A DNA stretch of 64,000 bases from Vibrio sp. SNU_ST1 (GTDB lineage Bacteria > Pseudomonadota > Gammaproteobacteria > Enterobacterales > Vibrionaceae): positions 2,108,001-2,172,000 of the forward strand of contig NZ_CP130748.1 in NCBI RefSeq assembly GCF_030563405.1, written 5' to 3'. The translations under genes and the position numbers were made by a program. The notes under the pieces were generated by a model. That model did no database searches. It saw only the letters and a list, made by a program, of their open reading frames with translations, and was not told where the DNA came from. This document shows positions 60,149 through 64,000 of the stretch, in pieces; the stretch's first letter is position 1, and every line of letters begins with the position of its first letter.

Positions 60149-62506
60149 TTAATCCGCTTTCGACTTGAATCGAAGCAGACGCAGTGCGTTGAGTGTCACC
60201 AGTGCTGTCGCGCCACTATCTGCAAGAACGGCAACCCAAAGCCCGGTAATACCAAGCAAACTGGTCACCAAGAACACACCTTTCAAACCGAGCGCTAGTG
60301 CTACGTTTTGACGAATGTTATTCATGGTCGCTTGCGACAGTTCAATCATCGCGGGCAGCTCTGTTAAACGGTTGTGAGTCAGTGCTGAATCTGCCGTTTC
60401 AAGCGCAACATCAGTACCACCACCCATAGCAATACCTACATTCGCCGTTTTCATTGCTGGCGCATCGTTGATGCCATCACCGACCATTGCCACATGCGAT
60501 TGTTGGGATAACTCCTCAACGTAAGACACCTTGTCACTTGGCAATAAGCTTGCCTTGTACTGCATACCAATCTTGCTACTAATCGCTGCTGCGCTTCGTG
60601 GGTTATCCCCTGTGAGCATGATAGATTGAATACCCAAGTCATTAAGTCGTTCAATCGCAAGCTTCGCATCACTGCGTAACGTATCTTGCCAAGCAATCAA
60701 ACCAATCTCTGTCGAGGTTTGCTCCGTTAATCCATCTTGCTGTTTCAGCTCCAGAGCAACGACAACCGTCTTGCCCTCACCTTCTAATGCTTCTACTTGA
60801 GAAACCACATCGGGTCCAAGAGCAAACGTGACTTTAGACGGTGATAAAACCTGATACTTAACACCGTCGACATCGCCTTCAACACCGCTACCAATGAGCG
60901 CTTTCTTGTTGTGTGATTCAGGGATCTCAACATTCAGCTCTTTAACTTTAGCGACAAGCGACTGCGCCAATGGATGAGTCGAACCGACTTCAATCGCCCC
61001 AACTACACGAAGCATAGCGTCTTGCTTCCAACCCGATAGAGGCTGAATATCCGTAACCTGAGGCTTGCCTTCAGTCAACGTACCTGTCTTATCAAAGGCA
61101 ATCGTTTGAATTTTCCCTAGCTGCTCTAGTGCCGCGCCGCCTTTAATTAATGCGCCACGTTTCGCCGCTGCTGCTAAACCAGAAGTAATTGCAGCAGGTG
61201 TCGAGATAACCAACGCACACGGACAAGCAATCAATAATAGAGCTAGACCTCGGTAAACCCAGGTTTCCCAAGGCTGCGCAAATAGCAATGGTGGTGTGAT
61301 GATGACCAACAGAGCTACCAACATCATTAGCGGTGTGTACCAACGACTAAACTTATCGAGGAAACGTTCAAGCGGTGCTTTACGAGATTCCGCTTCTTCA
61401 ATCAAATGAAGGATACGGTCAATCGCATTTTCACCCTGCTTTGAAGTGATGCTGATACGCACAACTTTATCCACCACCACAGCGCCAGCCATGATGCTGT
61501 TGCCTGCTATATGTTCGACAGGAACAGACTCACCCGTTAGCGCGCTTTCATCAAAGCTCGCAGCGTCGGTAATAAGTTTACCATCAGCAGGTAAACGAGA
61601 GCCCGCCGCCACTTCAATCACATCACCTGGAACAAGTTCACTGACGGCAACTTCAACACGTTCACCGTTGATAATCTTGGTGGCATTTTCTGGCACTAAT
61701 GCCATTAGCGCTTGAACACCACTTCTTGCTCTGGATGAAGCAAACGCTTCTAATCGCTCACCAATCAAGAACAACAGAAGAACCATCGCTGCTTCCGCGG
61801 TTTCGCCAAGGTACAAAGCGCCAAGGGCAGCCACACTCATTAGTGTTTCTATCGCAAAAGGTGTACCTGAACGGGCAAGTTGAACGGCTTTTTTAGCTAC
61901 AGGATAAAGTCCAAGCAAACAAGTGGCGGTGAATAAGCCTTCGCTCAATTGAGGAGAGATACTTTTCAACAGTGCTGCAAACAGCATGGCCGCTGCAATC
62001 GCGATGATCTGAAAATTAGGTTGGATATGAGCTTGCCAAAAAGTCTCAGGTTGTTGTTTTTCTTTCTTAGAACCGACTTCCGAAAGAGGGAAACCAGTTT
62101 TGATAGAGACTTGTTCGATGGTTTCAGCAAGATTTTTACTATCGAATTTAACAACAAGCTTTTCGGTAGCGAATAAAACTTTAGCTTCAATAACACCTTC
62201 GATGTTACTGACCGCTTTTTCTATTTTTCGAGCACAAGCTGGACAGTCCATTCCCGAGACCAACCAACTTTTGGAAAATTGGGCGTTAAGAGACTCAGTT
62301 AAGGGCAGCCGGTCTTCTTCTCCACTATCTGAACCACAACAATCATCTCCAGGCGAAGAAGGTGCAGCAACAGAAGAGCTGCAACATGCAGATGAAGTAC
62401 CTGCTGCCGTGATGCTTGAAATTTTTGGGCTAGAGCAGCTTGCTCCAGTCGCTTGAGGTTGAACGTCCACTTTTGCTGAGCGGCACGCTGCATGTTTTGC
62501 GCACAT
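60149..62506 (-). CDS. zntA: Zn2+/Cd2+/Pb2+-exporting P1B-type ATPase (ZntA-like)
   Basis: A 785-residue metal-exporting P-type ATPase. An unusual N-terminal extension carries seven cysteines (2, 8, 24, 41, 42, 56, 57) and a histidine. A heavy-metal-associated domain with GMDCPACARK (Cys 88 and 91) follows. The core has about eight membrane helices, TGES in the actuator domain, the CPC ion site in ACPCALVISTP, the phosphorylation loop DKTGTLTEG and the hinge GDGINDAPA. The CPC motif with the ZntA-like layout points to Zn/Cd/Pb rather than Cu. TAAGGAG precedes the ATG. A MerR-type promoter lies 78 bp upstream. Confidence 0.93.
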   Translation of the reverse strand: MCAKHAACRSAKVDVQPQATGASCSSPKISSITAAGTSSACCSSSVAAPSSPGDDCCGSDSGEEDRLPLTESLNAQFSKSWLVSGMDCPACARKIEKAVSNIEGVIEAKVLFATEKLVVKFDSKNLAETIEQVSIKTGFPLSEVGSKKEKQQPETFWQAHIQPNFQIIAIAAAMLFAALLKSISPQLSEGLFTATCLLGLYPVAKKAVQLARSGTPFAIETLMSVAALGALYLGETAEAAMVLLLFLIGERLEAFASSRARSGVQALMALVPENATKIINGERVEVAVSELVPGDVIEVAAGSRLPADGKLITDAASFDESALTGESVPVEHIAGNSIMAGAVVVDKVVRISITSKQGENAIDRILHLIEEAESRKAPLERFLDKFSRWYTPLMMLVALLVIITPPLLFAQPWETWVYRGLALLLIACPCALVISTPAAITSGLAAAAKRGALIKGGAALEQLGKIQTIAFDKTGTLTEGKPQVTDIQPLSGWKQDAMLRVVGAIEVGSTHPLAQSLVAKVKELNVEIPESHNKKALIGSGVEGDVDGVKYQVLSPSKVTFALGPDVVSQVEALEGEGKTVVVALELKQQDGLTEQTSTEIGLIAWQDTLRSDAKLAIERLNDLGIQSIMLTGDNPRSAAAISSKIGMQYKASLLPSDKVSYVEELSQQSHVAMVGDGINDAPAMKTANVGIAMGGGTDVALETADSALTHNRLTELPAMIELSQATMNNIRQNVALALGLKGVFLVTSLLGITGLWVAVLADSGATALVTLNALRLLRFKSKAD

Positions 62507-62583
62507 AATGTATCTCCTTAATACTCAAAAGCCTTGAGGTTATTGCTGACTAATCACAGCAACAAAACCTTAAGTTCATCAAA

Positions 62584-62615
62584 AGTATAAACCTTGGAGG
62601 TAGCTCCAAGGTCAA
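62584..62615 (-). promoter_or_regulatory. MerR-family (ZntR/CadR/PbrR-type) promoter of the P-type ATPase gene
   Basis: On the minus strand TTGACC (62615-62610) and TATACT (62589-62584) are spaced by 20 bp instead of 17. Between and over them lies a perfect dyad, ACCTTGGAG and CTCCAAGGT, 4 bp apart (62591-62612). An over-long spacer carrying such a dyad is the hallmark of promoters that MerR-family metal sensors untwist. The downstream 5' leader (62533-62574) can also fold into a CTTAAGGTT / AACCTCAAG stem. Confidence 0.85.
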
Positions 62616-62681
62616 GAACAAATTGTCCTAGGTAAAAAAGAAGTTATCAAAAACCAAAGATCTTATTCAGAAAGTACAGAG

Positions 62682-64000
62682 TTACTGAGATTTAAGCTCC
62701 GTACACTCTTCTCTGTTCGCCGATACATCATCAATAAGAACTGCATCATGTGAACAGAAAGGTTGTGTATTCAAGCTGACTATCGACACATCGTCTTCCA
62801 CAGGATCAACTTGGGAACCTTGCATAAGCTCGGCAATATGATAGCGAAGCACTAAGGTACCGAGTATTCCGAACAAAACATTACCCAAGGCTTGCCCATA
62901 CAGCACACCCAATGCGCCATACCATTGCGAGCCTAAGTAAACGAACGGCAATGTACCGAGAGTGGCTTTACCCAGATTCAGTGCTGTCGAGTAAAGCGGT
63001 TTACCTAGGTTATTAAAAGACGTGTTAGCAACAAACAGTGCGCCGTTGAAGGTGAAGGTCAACGCTACATAGGTACAGAATGCGGCAACAATAATTGCGG
63101 CATCGCCTTGTAGGCTAAAGCCTTGGATCACATAGTCTTGGACAAAGTATAAGAGAATACAAACGGCGATGGTGTATGCAGTAGTAACCAACAAAGAATT
63201 GTTGAGTGTTTCTTTTACTCTGTCCATTCGCTCTGCACCAAAGTTTTGCCCAATGATAGGGCCCACGGCGCCAGACAAAGCAAAGATAACCGCAAAACAA
63301 ACCGGCGTCAGACGACCTATCACGGCAAAGCCTGCGACAAAATCCTCTCCGTATTGTGCAATCCCCGTCGTTACAATCGCATTACCGATAGGCGTTGCGG
63401 CATTGGTGATAATAGCAGGCAGCGCAATAGCTAATATCGGTCGAATATTAATGCGCCATTGTACAATAGAAGGGGGAGCCACCAGCTGGTGACTGCGAAT
63501 CAAAGGGTAAAGCGAGAAAAAGAGCACCGAAAAACGAGCAAAGACAGAAGCGATAGCCGCCCCTTCGATGTTCCAACCAAAACCAAAAATAAACAAAGGG
63601 TCGAGAATCGCGTTAACAATGCCGCCCGACAAGGTCGCCCACATCGAACGTTTGGCATCCCCCGCGGCTCTCAAGCCTGCACCCGCAGCCATCGCTAGCG
63701 CTAGAAATGGCCCGCTTGGCAATAAGATCTGCAGGTAAGCTTGCGCCCGCTCTGCGGCAACCCCCTTTGCACCAATCGCAGCAAGCAGCTCTGGGATATA
63801 GGCGAACATCACCGCAGTAATCGTCGAACTGATGACAAAAGCGGTCAGCATAATACTGGTGGCGAGGTTTCGAGCATGTTCTTGATTCTTTGAACCAATA
63901 GCTTTGGAAACCAACGCACCCATAGCAATAGAAGTACCGATCGAAACGGAGGTAGAGAAAAATGTCAGTGTACCTGCAAAACCAACGGCCGCGGCCAATT
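62682..64000 (-). CDS. MATE-family efflux transporter, 5'-truncated by window edge
   Basis: The frame stays open to the window end, so the true start lies beyond it and about 440 residues are visible. Multiple membrane helices and segments such as GALVSKAIGSKNQEHARNLA, AGAGLRAAGDAKRSMW and IGQNFGAERMDRVKETLNNS identify the MATE fold. The last 35 or so residues form a hydrophilic cytoplasmic tail. It is a different MATE subfamily from the protein at 6.0 kb. The substrate is unknown. No linked regulator is visible. Confidence 0.92.
   Translation of the reverse strand, partial: LAAAVGFAGTLTFFSTSVSIGTSIAMGALVSKAIGSKNQEHARNLATSIMLTAFVISSTITAVMFAYIPELLAAIGAKGVAAERAQAYLQILLPSGPFLALAMAAGAGLRAAGDAKRSMWATLSGGIVNAILDPLFIFGFGWNIEGAAIASVFARFSVLFFSLYPLIRSHQLVAPPSIVQWRINIRPILAIALPAIITNAATPIGNAIVTTGIAQYGEDFVAGFAVIGRLTPVCFAVIFALSGAVGPIIGQNFGAERMDRVKETLNNSLLVTTAYTIAVCILLYFVQDYVIQGFSLQGDAAIIVAAFCTYVALTFTFNGALFVANTSFNNLGKPLYSTALNLGKATLGTLPFVYLGSQWYGALGVLYGQALGNVLFGILGTLVLRYHIAELMQGSQVDPVEDDVSIVSLNTQPFCSHDAVLIDDVSANREECTELKSQ

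Overview
The window is a stretch of the main chromosome of a marine gammaproteobacterium, almost certainly a Vibrio. The evidence is the family-level character of the proteins (MsbA, LolCDE, CsiV, FtsK, an Lrp/alanine dehydrogenase pair) and gene orders typical of Vibrionaceae and shared in part with E. coli. A Splendidus-clade species is my guess; the sequence alone does not settle it. Almost all of the window is core genome. I see no prophage, integron, transposase gene, rRNA, tRNA or CRISPR array.

Layout. 1-4.4 kb: mnmA (cut by the window edge), hflD, purB with a PurR-type operator, then htpX on the minus strand. 4.6-7.6 kb: a small AT-rich accessory-looking patch with a 55-residue ORF, a LysR regulator divergent from a MATE transporter, and a 71-residue membrane protein. 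7.7-12.9 kb: the biotin locus, bioBFCD divergent from bioA around a BirA-type operator. 12.9-22.1 kb: ybiI-like gene, serS, rarA, lolA, ftsK and lrp on the minus strand, then ald divergent from lrp. 22.3-26.6 kb: a methyltransferase, cysB, a membrane coiled-coil protein and miaE. 26.7-33.2 kb: pyrF, lapB, lapA, ihfB, rpsA, cmk, kdsB and a 59-residue ycaR-like gene. 33.2-42.2 kb: lpxK, msbA and comEC, a DUF2062 gene, then lolE, lolD and lolC. 42.4-47.9 kb: a PilZ-like gene, mfd, csiV and a GNAT acetyltransferase. 48-55.2 kb: ndh, ycfP, thiK, lpoB-like, ycfL, a large lipoprotein gene and hinT, the E. coli hinT-to-ndh block without nagZ. 55.5-64 kb: a chemoreceptor, a CARF-nuclease protein, udp, a Zn/Cd/Pb-type P-ATPase under a MerR-type promoter, and a second MATE transporter running off the window.

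Many genes serve the envelope: lipid A and LPS (KdsB, LpxK, MsbA, LapA/LapB), lipoprotein sorting (LolA, LolCDE), peptidoglycan synthase control (CsiV, LpoB-like) and division (FtsK). Others serve translation and tRNA modification (MnmA, MiaE, SerS, S1) and DNA transactions (Mfd, RarA, IHF-beta, ComEC).

The most interesting item is the CARF plus PD-(D/E)XK nuclease protein at 57.7 kb. It belongs to the Card1/Can2-like DUF1887 family, keeps its nuclease residues, has an altered ligand motif, and has no CRISPR-Cas genes near it. Next are repeat elements concentrated at 49.7-54.7 kb: a 268-bp MITE-like element with near-perfect terminal inverted repeats 37 bp upstream of a lipoprotein gene, a truncated relative of it, and a palindromic element bounded by ATACCAATC-type ends just upstream of thiK. 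The heavy-metal ATPase has a textbook MerR-family promoter (20-bp spacer, perfect dyad) but no regulator gene nearby.
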